Shown here: positions 27,101 through 41,000 of the stretch, piece after piece
Layout of the letters: each line of letters starts with the position of its first letter
Position numbering within the stretch: the stretch's first letter is position 1
Origin: Dipetalonema caudispina
Taxonomy: Eukaryota > Nematoda > Chromadorea > Rhabditida > Onchocercidae
Assembly: GCA_013365325.1 (NCBI GenBank)
Contig: JABVXV010000265.1
Span: 1-64,000, forward strand
Length of the DNA: 64,000 nt
Reading direction: 5' to 3'
The notes under the pieces: generated by a model
What the model saw: the letters and a program-made list of their open reading frames with translations, nothing else
What the model was told of the DNA's origin: nothing
Database searches by the model: none
Program-made: the position numbers and the translations under genes

Positions 27101-30100
27101 TTTGCATTAACATTGACGTATGCAAGTATCCTTTGGTAGGGATCGGAAAAAAAGCGGAAAGGAAAAGAGATATGAATGAATGAATGAATGAATATGAATG
27201 AATCATGGGTATCAGAGGTCAGTTATACATCGTGCTGATACAACTAACATCGGGATGACAAAAATGGATAACATTTTGATTGATGTTAAGCGCCGATATA
27301 TTAGAAAAGAAAATGGATACATAGCTGTCATCTGTTGCAAGCAATAAATGGCAGATGTTTAAGGGTATGGTGTGAGAAATTTTCTTATTACTACTACTCT
27401 ACTATATCAACACTATCAGAATTTTACCTCTTCCGGACCTCTTCATCACTTTGTTTAAATTATTTATAACATAAAAGATCCAATTTTGATTCTAATTCTA
27501 ATTCACAAATGTTCTTTATTATATCTGTCCGTAATTTTTAGTAAAATTATACAGCGAATAGATGCTGATGATAATATAATGATAATGATGATATTGCTGA
27601 ATGAGTGAAAATTGAAATGAATATGGAATTTACGGCTGATATAATGATAGAAATTGTAATCATTTTATTATACCAAAACTTCCTAATTAATAAAATTAAA
27701 TTAATCAGACTTATTATTACTTTCTCAAAGTAAAAGTATATTGTATTGCAATAAATATTATTATAGTTAGTTCTTCATTGTTCTCACTGTGATTATAGAT
27801 GATAATGGATAAAAAGAGATCGATCATCTTTACCATAATATTGATAACTGTTATTTTATATAAAACATATGAAGTATTTCAGCTTTAAAAATTAAATTTC
27901 CGAATAAAGATGCAATGTCTGAGATATTTGATATATGTATTTCAAAATCTAAAAACAGTACCTATTCAAAGAAATATCTCTGAAACTGAAGTAATCTTCA
28001 AAATTAATTAAAAGATTTATAAATTATTGATATGCAACATCAATAATATATGTGAAATAAAAGTTCTTTAAAGTGGTTATGCATGTTTTACGATACTGTA
28101 ATATCATTATTTGTGATAATAATTGATAATGGACAAACCAGTATAAAATGATGGACATTTGCATTCATAACCTTGCTCACGATCTATGCAAGTACCACCA
28201 TTCATGCAAGCATTTTCTGAACAATCATCTATATTTACTTCACAATGTCTTCCAGTAAAACCTGAAATATTCGTCGTTCATTTCCTTGTTTTAAACAAAT
28301 TTTTAAAGCAATATGTAGAAGATTTAAGTATAAAATCACTTAAGATCTTCTTACTATTACTCAATGAAGAAAAGTGTAAAGAGGATGGAAATAGCAATAA
28401 TTAGATGGAAAATTTAAAATTGACAATTCCATTTTAATCCTTAAAAGATAATTCCATTCAAAAATCCTTCAATTAGGAAATTTATTTCAAAAATTTCCTC
28501 CTATTGTTGAGTTGTTTTCAATTTACTCCTTTTGCTCATTTATATTTCCCTTTTGTTCAATTTCGAAATACTTGGTTCCACTCTTATTTAATTCAATTTT
28601 TCATTCATTCTTTTTCAATCCTTATTTCGTCTTAAAAAAAAAAAAAAAAAAAATGCACAAGTTGTGCATCATTTTCTCTGGAATGATTTGGTAAACTTTT
28701 AAAAAAAAAGATTAAACTATTTTCTATCAAATTTCATTTCTTAATATATAAATCAAAAAAAAAGTTAAAATCGTAAAACATCGGATGGAAGAGATAGAGC
28801 AAAGAAGTGATAATTTATCATCGCAGTCAGACAAAGTATCATTTGAAAAGATGAAAAATAGTCACTTTTCTTTAAAATGAATTAATTCCAGTTCTAAACA
28901 GTTAATTTTTCAAAGGGAAAGAATGCAAAAAATAACGCAAAATTTTCCTACAGTGATCACATTTTTTTACCACTTTAATTTAAATTTAAAGTTTGAAGAA
29001 GAAAAAGGAAAAAATTTGGTGAAATAATAATATCAATAGTGGTATCATTATCAACAACAATAGTAGCACAATAAAAACACGTAAAACACGTACCAGGACG
29101 ACATTCACATGAATAGTACTTGTCACGGTACGTATAGCATTTGGCATTGTTGTAACATGGTGACGTAGAACACGGATCAGCGTTAAATGAGAATGTTTCA
29201 CAGTTACGACCAGTAAAATCATGTGGACATTCGCATCGATATGAACCAAACTATAATAGATAATTGTTGAATAGCTTAATTTTTGGAAAATTAATAAATT
29301 ATAGGTCCTTCTCAAATATTTCATACAAAATTCAAACATTTTTGATATTTTTAGGCATTTTTTGGAAATCTGAAATGAAGAATCGAAAAGTAACAAACTC
29401 CCATTAGATATTTCATGCAAGTTTTAAATATTTCTGCTTTTTTTTTGCAATTTAAAGACAGTAAATTATGACTTATGTCAGGTGGAAATATATTTAATCA
29501 TTCAGTATTTGAATAATTAGCTTTTCTGCTTTTTTTGATAACAACCTAAATTCTTCATTGCACTACAACAACAACTATACCTCATTGATGCATTTACCGC
29601 GAAGGCACGGATTCGAATGGCATTCATTTACATCCAATTCGCATTTGTTACCGTGAAAACCTTCCGGACATTCACAACGATAACCTCCGGTTGTCGATAT
29701 ACATACACCACTACTTTTGCATGGATTATTTTCACAGTAATTTCGCTCATCGCATCGTTCACCTGTAAAAAACAATGCAATCATTCAGATGTTTTGGTTC
29801 CTCTGATTTCTTGTCTTGTTCTTCAATCAGGTATTTGTATAACAATTAGAAATTTACATTTAGGATAGGAAAAAAGAATTGATAAAAAATTATTTTCGCT
29901 TGTTTATTACCATTTGAATTTCTTGCATAATGGTATCTTTGACGTAATGATAAGCTTCTGGTAAGTTAAAATTATCAATTACTTTGATATGTTTTGGATT
30001 TTTTTTCTTTTCTTCTTAACAAAATATTGGTATATTTTCAGGACGATAACTGGAAAATTACAAGAAATAAATATCAAATCTTCCGAACAATTTATTCCTA

Positions 30101-33100
30101 ATGATCTCCGATCCGATCCGATCCGATACAATATGACGAATGGCGGCATTACATTTACTACTGCTTTTTAGTGGATGATTGAAAGCATTTCAATCTGATC
30201 TGATTCTGATTACACATATTTCTTACTGTAACATACCATGTAATCATTATATTCTATCCTTTCTTTTAGCTTTTCCTTTATGATATTGAATTGAAAAAAA
30301 AAAGGTTTATTTCAAATGGGGCAATACATAAAACAAATATTTTGTCCACGTATTGGCTATCTGTTATTTGGCCGATCAAAAATGAATTACTACTATTAAA
30401 CACTACCGCTATCGAATCATTCATTTTCGATGATTTCTTAATATATTCGATCTTCTTTCAATTTTCATTTGATAAATTTATTGAAGTGTAATTTCAAATT
30501 AAATTATTCAATCTATGTTTTCGTTCGAAATTTACATATCACTAACATTTATTCACAGATAAAGATTTGAAAGAGAGATAAGGGAAAATAGAATCGATAA
30601 AAATTAAGGATTTAATTAAACTGCAAAAAATTTGAAATTATACTATAGCACAAGGAAAGACTATAATAATAATGCTTAAAGCTCAAATCATAGTTCAATT
30701 GAAAATTTAATTCAGTACTAGTTTTTTCAAACGATTATTCATATATTTGAACATTTTAGCAGTACTAGAAAAAAAAAAAAACCTATTTCCAACTGTTTTT
30801 TAAACACTTAAGAATCTTAAACTATCACACTACAATTATTCTTTAGCTTTAATTGATTTCGCATATTTTAAAATCTGAGAAAACCAAACAAAATCAAATT
30901 TCAAGAAATTTTAAATCATTTCAACAAACTGATGATTCGTCATTAATGGATCGTTTTATTCCTTATTCACTTTTTTCTCTTCTTAAAGTTTACTTTAGTT
31001 TTTCGATGAGAAAATTGAATGCTATTAAAATTAATTATCATTCTTAAATTTCAATTTTCTTTTCTTCTTTTTTACCTTTTATACTAATGATAATTAATAT
31101 CAATAAGACATTTATTATTTATTGCAAATAATCAAAAAACAAAATTTTTTTACACCATCCCCAGAGAAAGACATACTCTCTCTTTTTCCTTTTCTCTGTC
31201 TCTCCCTCTCTCTCTCTCTCCCCCTTTTCATTCCCTATCATTTTAGTCTTTCTTTTTTTTTATTTCATTTTTTCCCCACTTTTTTTTTCCAAACTGATAC
31301 GATAATAGCGATGATTACAACATACATGCATGCAAAGCATATCTATCAGCAAAAGCAAAAGCATTGCTTCCATCTTTCCATTCAACCATACAATAATCAT
31401 TTATTCAATCATTCAATCATTCAGTCATCCATTCATTCATTCACTCATTCCATCATACATTCTATTATTACATCCATTAACTAAAACTGATTAATTTTCC
31501 ATTTGTAATGATAAATAGATTGAAAATTTAAACAATCATTGATATTAATAAGAATACCTTCGTTTTTCTCCCAACAAATTCTATTTCAATTAATTTAATT
31601 AACTGACTATACACTACAGGTAATAATAGTATATGAAGCAATGATTTGTTTGAAGATATTGCCTTTGAAGAATGATTTCCGATTAATTAATTGATTGGAA
31701 AGCTTCCAAACTGAATAAGTATTTATAATGTGATGGTGAATTGTTAAATTAATAAAAATTTCGAATAAATAAAATAATGGACAATAGAAAAAACAAAAGA
31801 AAAAAAAGAATTGCCATTTTAAAATGAATAAAATGGATGAAGATAATTTTTTAATCAATCAGTAATTTAATTAAAGCGAATGAACAGTCTGGTTGAATTT
31901 GTTCGGAAAGATTTAAATCTGATCATTATTATATCGTGCAGAAACAAATGATAGAATAGCAGTGAATATATAAAAGTTATATGTTGATTCAGGTATCCGG
32001 AAAGAGTTAGAGTTTTCCGACACGGCAGTTGATTTTTCTCGACTATTTTAATACTTCAACAATTTCTGCTACATTTATTTACGGGGTTAAAAGGATGAAG
32101 AAGGATCCCATTTAAAAAGTATTGAATGATCGTGTACTTTTGAAATATTTTTGATAAAATAAAGTTCCTTCAAATCAAATCCATTTAATAAAAAAAGAGA
32201 TTTTTAGGAGAAAAAAATTGTGTAATTTTCCATATCATTTACCAATAATTATACGGCGAAATGACCATTGGATTGGATGGATAGAAGAAAGTTGAAAGGT
32301 TTAGACATTTATATGAATAATAAAACAGTTGGGAGTAAATTGACATAAACAATGTAGTGAAAGAGAGGGAGAGAGAAAAGAGGAGAGACAGAGAGAGGGA
32401 CAGAAAGATACCCTCTCCTTTTGTAAGAGAGAAAAAATTCTTGAATGGATGAAATGGATGAATCTTTCTTAAACTGAGAATCCTTCCGGAATACGCTTTT
32501 CTTTTTTTTTCTTCCTTTCTTCCTTATTCGCTTCGAAATAGCTTCTTTATAATTAGTAGCAATTAATGAGGATAGTTTTATTTTTCTTTCTTCAATTGGA
32601 GGAAAAATTTCTTGAAATGGACCGAAAATGACAAGAAATAATCCGACAATTTTATTGGTGTTAATTTGAATTTAATTGAAGGAGAAAATTTTTTATTGTA
32701 ATTCATTTCAAAGTTATTGCCGCGTTTTAGGTAAATAATCTTCAAAGGAACATAGGAAAGGAAAGAGATGAAATGAATGAAGCAAATAGAAAAGATTTTC
32801 ATCGATTTCATTGTTGACATTTCACAAAGCTATTGGGCGAAAAACGATGAATGAAGGCAAAAAGGATGATGATCCCATCAGAATGAACATTTGTTAAAAA
32901 AAAGATGAATTAATTTTAAAATTTAATGATTTTCCATGAGGATAAAATTTCGAAAAATATTTTGAAATTTTATCTAATCCATTCGCTAATTATGACAATT
33001 ATTGATGCATTAGATGATCAAAATAATTATGGCATTAATTGATTGATCAATTAGATCTTTTTGGCTTCATTAAAATTTCCACGGAAATTATTTACAATCA

Positions 33101-34794
33101 ATCTTAATGCTAACTATTATCTATCGGCTTATTTTTGCATTGCAATGAATAATACTCAGTACACTACAGATTAACTTATTAATTATTTAGCACAAATATA
33201 ATTTATACTTTCTCCATTAATATTAATCTCTTAGGCCTAATAAAGATTAAACAGTAAGCCTAGCAAATAATCATTCAACTTTTGATGATAGCAAGATACT
33301 TTCGAAATACAAAAAAATTGCCGAACAGATCATTACTTAACTTTTTTCTTCTACCAAAATTTTTTATCATTAAATGGTTAAAATTCAATAAGTTATATTG
33401 AAATACACATTAAATCAATGCTAAAACAAATTTCATTCCTACAAATTGATGGTACAAAGAAAAGAAAAGAAACTAATGAAATGTCTACAATGAAAATTAA
33501 AATTTCAAAAAATTATGGGAAGCAAATATTTGTTCGTTTAACATATCTATGCAACGCAACGATGAGAAACAGAAAATTTCATGGACGATATCGTAATTTT
33601 TGGGAATATCCACCACCGTAAGCTTTCGACAATTGGAAAAAGTAAACAATAAACGAGTTATTGTTATTGTTATTGTTAGACTTTTTGGGGAAATAATTTC
33701 CAGGCAAATAAGATGAGAAAACATATTCTTGATAAGAATTAATCGGAAATATTTAAAGGAAAAAAAAAGAATGATTAACCATAAAAAGATGAGAAATTTA
33801 CCGTATACTCTAAGTTCAGCTGCTACCAAGAATGACCCCCTATTGGTGAAAACTACGGAGAACCCCATCGAGAGGTTATGAGAAATTTACTCATCGTGTG
33901 GAATATGCTATAACTTTCATCATATAACATTAGAATAGTTAAATACAAACCGATTCCAAAAAAAAAATTCCTCCGTTTCCGCTTTTTCAATCTTTTGCAA
34001 ATAGGTCATATACGTATATACCACCTAAAATTATTTGAAAATGATTTAAAAAAGTGAAATAACCTGTAAATCCGATTTGACATTCGCACCGAAACGTATC
34101 TAACGATTTAGTTAGAATACATCGACCATGAATACATGGCATTTCGTCACATTTGCTAGGTTGTCGATATTCACAAAATGTTCCGTTAAAACCTAAAAAA
34201 AAACATTTTTTGATATTTGATATTTATTAATAACTATTAAATATATTAACTTTTTTATTTTTCCTCACATATCTGTTTCTTTTGCCAGAATAGAATGGAA
34301 AAGTTTAAGATTTTAGGAAAATTTTTTAGTGCATTAAATGATGCATTTTCATGCAAAATAATTTGTTAGATATTTTAATTATTGGGATTTCAATCTTCCA
34401 CACTAATATTTAAATAAATCAGATACAATTAGGCTATGCTTGTATATCTATCCTAGACTTCTCAATTTTCCTGTTTTGTCCATCTCCAATTTTCCGGTCT
34501 TATTATTTATTCGAGACTGCTCCATTTTTCCTTTTTCTCTTTCTTGTCCATTCTACAATCTTTGATTTTTCTATCCTCTTCATCCTAGATTCTCCGATTC
34601 TTCTGTCCTATCCATCCTGAATATCTCCATTTTTCTATTTCCTCATTCCGGTCTTTTCGATAATCCTCTCTTGTCCATCGTAAGATTCTCCGATTTTACC
34701 CATTTTGGATTACTTCATTTTCTCTAGCCTTCCCATTCGCGCTATTTCCCAATCTTCTGTATTGGTGATAATATTTTAATTCCTTTCTCCTCTT

Positions 34795-34830
<36 letters not shown>

Positions 34831-35020
34831 CAAAATATTTTCTTTTTTTTTTTTTTTTTTTTTTGGGAAAATATAAAGCAAAAATTGTTTTAAAAAATGC
34901 TTCATCCCTTTTTATTATGAACAATAAGAGGGAAATTCAACACAGTTACACATATATAACAAATATCTCATCTTTGGTGGCATTTTCTATACAAATGCAA
35001 ATTGATCACTTACAATCTCC

Positions 35021-35051
<31 letters not shown>

Positions 35052-38000
35052 TCAACAAAGCGATCCTTCCTTCTTACGCCTTCTTTTCCCTCTCCCCCGC
35101 ATATAACAACACCTTCTTCGTATTTCCTCCTCTTGTTGAACCTCTTGAAATCAATCCCGCTTGCACAGATGTACCAACTTTTCAAGCATTCCATCATTTG
35201 GTAAAAAAAAAAAAGAAAATTATCGATTGATCGGATTCAATTATTTGATACCAAGGACAGTGATAATGATATTCCACCTCTTTCTCTTCCCTTCAATCGC
35301 CTTTGCGGATTACCTGATATTAAGTGTATCATAAGTCCTTCTTAACTTTTTTAGTTTTTCGATTACATGATCAATATGATCCTAAAATGAGTATCATATC
35401 CCAGTAAATGAACCAATTCCTGATATCATCCAGTTGATATGCAAGAAGAAATTACTGGAATCTCTAAATTTTACAAACTTAACATATTGGCCATTTTCTA
35501 ATATCCTCTTGCCTATCCGTATGGATAAGATGAGTGGATCAAATATTTTTATGTTCGGTTACATATCTCATTTGAAATTTAAATATCGTAAACTAATCTA
35601 GCACATCATCAGAATAAAATAGTTCAGAATGCCATCAATAAATGTTTTAAATTCTAATTTTAAAATCTCAATGAAACCTATTCACTGTTGTATTCCTCTT
35701 TTCCTCTTTAAAAAAAAAAAAAAAAGAAAAGTTTCCCTAAGTCATTTCGAAAATTTCAACAAAGAAATAAAATGTATCATGAAGACAGTATACGTAGAGT
35801 CGGTTATTGTTCAGTTTTTTTTTCTCTTTCTCTTTCTCTCTCTCTCTCTCCCTCCCTTCTCTCTCTGTTTTTCGTCCTTTTTCATGAACAGAACTTTTCG
35901 CTTTGTTTTTTTTTTTATCCTTTCTTCTCCTTTTTTTTTGCGGTCACATAAAAAGAAAAGGATGAAAAGAAGACAAAAAAAAAAAAAAAAAAAAAAAAAA
36001 AGAAAGAAAGCATATGGATTTTTAATGATATTCAAATGAATGAGTGAAGTTGTCAATCGAAGTTACGAAGTACATTGACACAAAGGCGGAAAAGGACACG
36101 ACATCATAGAAAACAGATCGATGACGATTAATCCATCCATAGAAGAAGAAAAGAAATGAATTGAGGATGAATTCACTTCTTCTTTTAATTCATTTCTTAC
36201 CTCCGTAATGCCGAAATTGTCAAGGACAATGAGTTTTGACAATCACAATGAAATAATAATAATAATAATACATTTATAATATTTCTTTTAATCCTTTCTA
36301 TAAGTTGTAGTTTGTATCATTTTTCATTGTTCATTTCATTTCTTCCATTAATACCTTTTTTTTCACTAAAGTAACACAAAAAAAAAAAAAAAAAGAAAGG
36401 GAATAAAATAGTAAAGAAAGATATTTATACATACTAAATGGAAAAGATGATAATTTTTAAGTTAGAAATATATAACTATATGTCATCAAAGAGGGCCGAC
36501 ATTGAAGAAGTAACCATGAATTCAATGAAGTCATTAAAATTTATATTGCTTACTAAAGCTTACCATCAATTTTATTTTTTTCTTTTTGCCCTTTTCTTTT
36601 TTGTTTACTAAGAAGTGTACAGTGGAAATTTGATGATAATGTGATATGAAAGTAATATTGTGATATAATTTCGGGAAAAGTTGGCAATATCAAAGTTATG
36701 CTGTGTAGGTATCGGTAATATTGTGGTATAATTTTGTAGAAATCGGTAATATTATAATATGCATTAATAGAGATGAAGTGAGATGATAAATTGACCTAAT
36801 AAAATTAAAATATTTGATTGGAGGTGAGAAGTTAGGATTGATATTTAACAATTTGAACTTCAATACCTTCTCTTTCTTCCATCCCGTATCTTCTCAGTGA
36901 GAATGGAAGGGAATTGTTTATACAAATGAAAATTATTCGAAATAAAAAAAAAGGTTAAAAAAATAGAAAGAATTGCATTCAATTCATAGATTTACTTTAA
37001 TAACATAAACAAGTAAATGCAAAAATTTAACGATGAGAAAATTATACTGCTAAGTAAACTATAAGTTAAATGATATGGAAGAAATTTTGGATTCAAACAT
37101 TTTTAAACGAGAAGATTTAATTTAAAAGATTGAGGGAAAGAAGAAAAAAAGAAAGAGAAAGAGAACTGATAGAGAGAAATTAAATCAATGAGAAAATTTC
37201 AAAAATGCAATAAATGATGATATAAATAATATCATCGTCCAGTTTTTTTTTTCCTGCGGATATTAAAAGAACCTCAGAACCTCATTATGGTGCAAATAAA
37301 ATTCTTAAAAAGGTTGTGAATTTGAAAGAAGGAAAACAATTATGATAGAAGAGAAGAAAGAGAGACAAGGAAGAATTAAGGAGTTAAAAAAGAGAAAAAA
37401 AAGAAACAATTATAGGATTTGAAAATGTGGTTTTGTTTTTATTAAATAACATTCTTCCGGAAATTAGTTAAACTTTTCAACGAGGGAAAGAGAAAGAGAG
37501 AGAGAGAGGTAGAAGTAAGAAGGGTAATGATAAAGGTGTCGGTAAATCATTTGAAAAAAATACAATTTGATGTGTGAAAAGGATAAGAGATTATTGCGCA
37601 ATAACTGATGACCCCTTTTTTTTTTTTTTTTTTTTACTTTTTTCTTTTAATGTGTTCTTTTTAGTGCTAATGCAACAAATGCGCCTTTTCTATTTTCGGC
37701 ACTTTTTTTTTTTCGTCCAAAATTATTTAACCTATTGATGATTATAAGACACAAAATACATACGTAATTCAGTATTTCATTTATTTCTATTTCTTCTTTT
37801 TCTTAATATTATATGGACAAAATGGCTTATTGTTAATTGCACTCATTTTATTTGGCTAAAAATATTGATAAATGTTATTTAACAAATCAACAAACAACAA
37901 CAAAGCTATTCCTCTCTCTCTCTCCCTTTCTCTCTCTCTCTCTCTCTCTTTTGTAAGGAAAAGAAATGGGTAAATGTTTTGAAAATCATTATCTTACCGA

Positions 38001-41000
38001 TATGAAGGATAGGATAGATGTGGAATTAACTTTTTTACTGGATAAAAAGGATATAAATTAAGGGATAAGATGTAGGAAAAGGTATTATTTTATGTTTATA
38101 TGATTGATTTAAGAGATATTCAAGGCGTATCAATAAGGAAGAATTTTTGAATTCTTTTCTTATCATTTCTAAATGCAAAAAAAAAAAAATTTTTATTTTT
38201 TCTTTGAAAAAAAAACTACAATCATCTTTAAAGCAATTGAAAAACGATAAAGTGAATGAGAATAGAAAGAAATGGGTAATGTATGAATGAAATAATTGCA
38301 CAAATGAGAAAATAAATGAGAGAATAAAAATTTGAACTAAGAAAATAAAATTCTCAAATTGTTGTTGTAACTATAATTTCACGGAATCTTTTCTCCTCAC
38401 ATTGTCTTCTTTTCTTCTTGTTTCTTTTTAAAACTTTTGTATGAGAAAAAAAGAATAAAGAAATTTGAAATTTAGAAGTTTGACAAATACGATAACAATA
38501 ATAACATGCAAAATAAGTGAAATTTTTATCCAAATTTAATGGTAATAATGAATTAGAAATAATAATTAAATCATACCAATGGGACAAACACATATCGAAA
38601 GTGATCCTTTCCGAAGACATTCACCACCATTCAAGCAATCACAACGTTCTTCACATCGATCACCCGTATATCCACCCGTACATCTGCAACAAACAAAATA
38701 AATTTTGTTAATGATTGATTAAAAGATCCAATGTTATTAAAATTTACTCTTAACATCTTATCACTGATATTAATATTAATTAACACCATGATGTTTTTTT
38801 GCTCTAATACTGTATCATTAATAATTATCGTAGTAGTAATACATTATTATAAATGGATTATTAAATCCGGTTGATGGGATTTGCTTTGGAAATTTGAAAG
38901 TGATAATATATTTTTACGATTATCATTAGAAATGATGTATCTCTCGTCTATCTGTTTCTCTTTTGTAGTTGATAAAAATCCTTTCATTTAATTTGATTTT
39001 AGATAATGTTGAAAAGTGTGAATATCACATCTTCATCATATTACATTTTACAACGAATTACCGATGTATTTTGGTAATTATTAATTTTTTGGTTCGCAAT
39101 TTCAAGAATTTCGCATATGTAAATTTTAGGAAGAATATTAAGTTTGTGAAGTTTCTTTCTTTCCAGATCTCCTAGCGGATGTATTTGAGGCTAACTTGAT
39201 TCGAAACAATTACCTAAAGTATGAGTAATATCCTGAACACAATTAATCTTCCTTACCCAATGTATGGGTACTACCTTAAAGTACTTCTCTTCCCATTGGA
39301 ATTAAGTAATTAAAAAGAAACAAATAAAAAAAAATAAGCACGAGAAGATAGCATCCACAAACGATAATCCCCGTAAACTTTGGGAAATATTCGGGACGGG
39401 GAAAATGATGCTCAATCTGGTGAGAATAATGATCGAGTTTTATCAAGGATAGAAATCTTTCACCAGACGACCGACGACATAATATGATGACATGACTGTA
39501 TACCAATTGTGTAATAGTATTATTATGTAACCACATGAGGGCATGCATATTAAGCATAAACAATATGATAGATACCTATTTTATTATCCACAGGTACTTA
39601 TAAGATAGGCAAATAATGTTCAGGTAGGTAATTCTATTCAGGAAAATAATTCAAAAGTCTAATACATAATTCATTAACTAAAGGTTAGAGTAAGGGAAAG
39701 GTGTAGATAAATGAACTTTGCGGTAATGTAAACAACTTTAATACTCATATAATGCGTCGTAAGATCACCTGTTTACGATATTATGATCTGGTAATGATAT
39801 GAATAAAAATGATCTGATGAATTAATTACCATCAAATATTTGTTTCAGTTAGTAAATGTGTCGCAAATAAACGTAAATGTATTTGAATGGTATTTTGAAA
39901 TGGATTTATTACTAGAAAATTTAACTAATTACTTTATTACTTTTTGCTCATATTTTTCTTAAGATTTTTTTTTCCGTTAGTTTCTATTTCCTCTATTCAC
40001 AAAAAAAAAAACATCTATGCATACCTAAATGCACCCACACATTTACCCACACATACTGACACCCATACATGGCTTTTGGTATATATAATAAATCCTAATG
40101 AAGAGTACTTCTGGTAGGTTGTCGATTTTCATTGATTGATGTAATTAACAGTTTGGGAAAGTACCATTTCTTCTTCTTTTTTTTTTTAAGAAATTTAAAT
40201 ACTTGAGAGAATTGAAAATCCAATCGAGTGGCTAAATTTACTTGATAAAGAATTAAAGATTAAAATTAACAAGGAAAAAAATTTTCTACAAAAAAGAATA
40301 GGTGGAGCTACTGTGCTGAAAAATACACGATAATATTTAAAAGAACTTATAAATCATCGATATTTCTCGTAGATAATAAGTGATTTAATATTTAATCCAT
40401 GAAGAAATTGTATAAGTTATAAATTAATATTTAAATGTTGATTTGCACTTAGTTAAATTTAACCAAAGTTAAATCGGAAAACGTCGATTGAACCAAAAGT
40501 CTGACCCCAAGAAATGTTCAGGATTAATTCAATAAAATTTCTTTAAACGGAATGAATGCTTTTTTTCCAAATAATGGAGTTAATTTTTTATTGGGGAAAA
40601 ACTTCAAGTCTATAATTTAACAGATATTTAAAATTTTGCTCGTATCTGTTATTAATGCAAAAATTGCAGCAAATCGCATCGGATTTTGTCAGAACTTTTT
40701 TTTTCTTTATTTCCTTCGGTATCTATGTAACATAGCGATAATTAAGCGCCAAAAATTGCAAATTGATCGAAGATTTAAAATCTTTGAAAATTTTGAAAAT
40801 TCCGAATGATATGATAATATATGTTGTAATGCATTATTTTAATAGCAGAAAACTATCATCCTATCCATTATATGATCTAGTGAATTTTCAACAACAAATT
40901 TCATCGACACTTCAACGAAAGCGATATTTTCGTCATCGATTCTACTTTGTTGATATATTCGAAACAAGATAGAGATGGAAGATGAAATGAGGGGAGAATA

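Larger units (their letters stand above)
34193..38576. other. Notch intron 3 (4.4 kb), repeat-dense
   Basis: Contains a degenerate pyrimidine-rich minisatellite (about 34430-34735), a CT run (34791-34828), poly-T runs (34844-34864, 35026-35052), CT and poly-A tracts (35822-36000) and a CT array (37911-37950). No coding sequence seen. Confidence 0.75.

Noticed and set aside
29617..29868. Plus-strand frame with [16 protein letters not shown]
   Set aside because: It is the shadow of Notch EGF exon 5 read on the other strand.
30108..30126. CGATC short tandem array as a CRISPR-like or regulatory repeat
   Set aside because: Only about four 5-base units, with no spacers; simple sequence in a eukaryotic intron.
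31122..31484. 120-codon plus-strand frame rich in Leu, Ser, Phe and His
   Set aside because: Composed of CT and ATTC simple repeats inside a Notch intron; no domain-like content.
35629..36039. 136-codon plus-strand frame and its antisense partner
   Set aside because: Driven by CT and poly-A tracts (Leu/Ser/Phe then Lys runs).
39276..39563. Minus-strand frame in Notch intron 2 containing [11 protein letters not shown], reminiscent of the third histidine box (QIEHHLFP) of front-end fatty acid desaturases
   Set aside because: Only about ten residues resemble the motif, one residue is missing between HH and FP, and the flanks look like neither desaturase core nor coding sequence. Most likely coincidence; a translated search could settle it.
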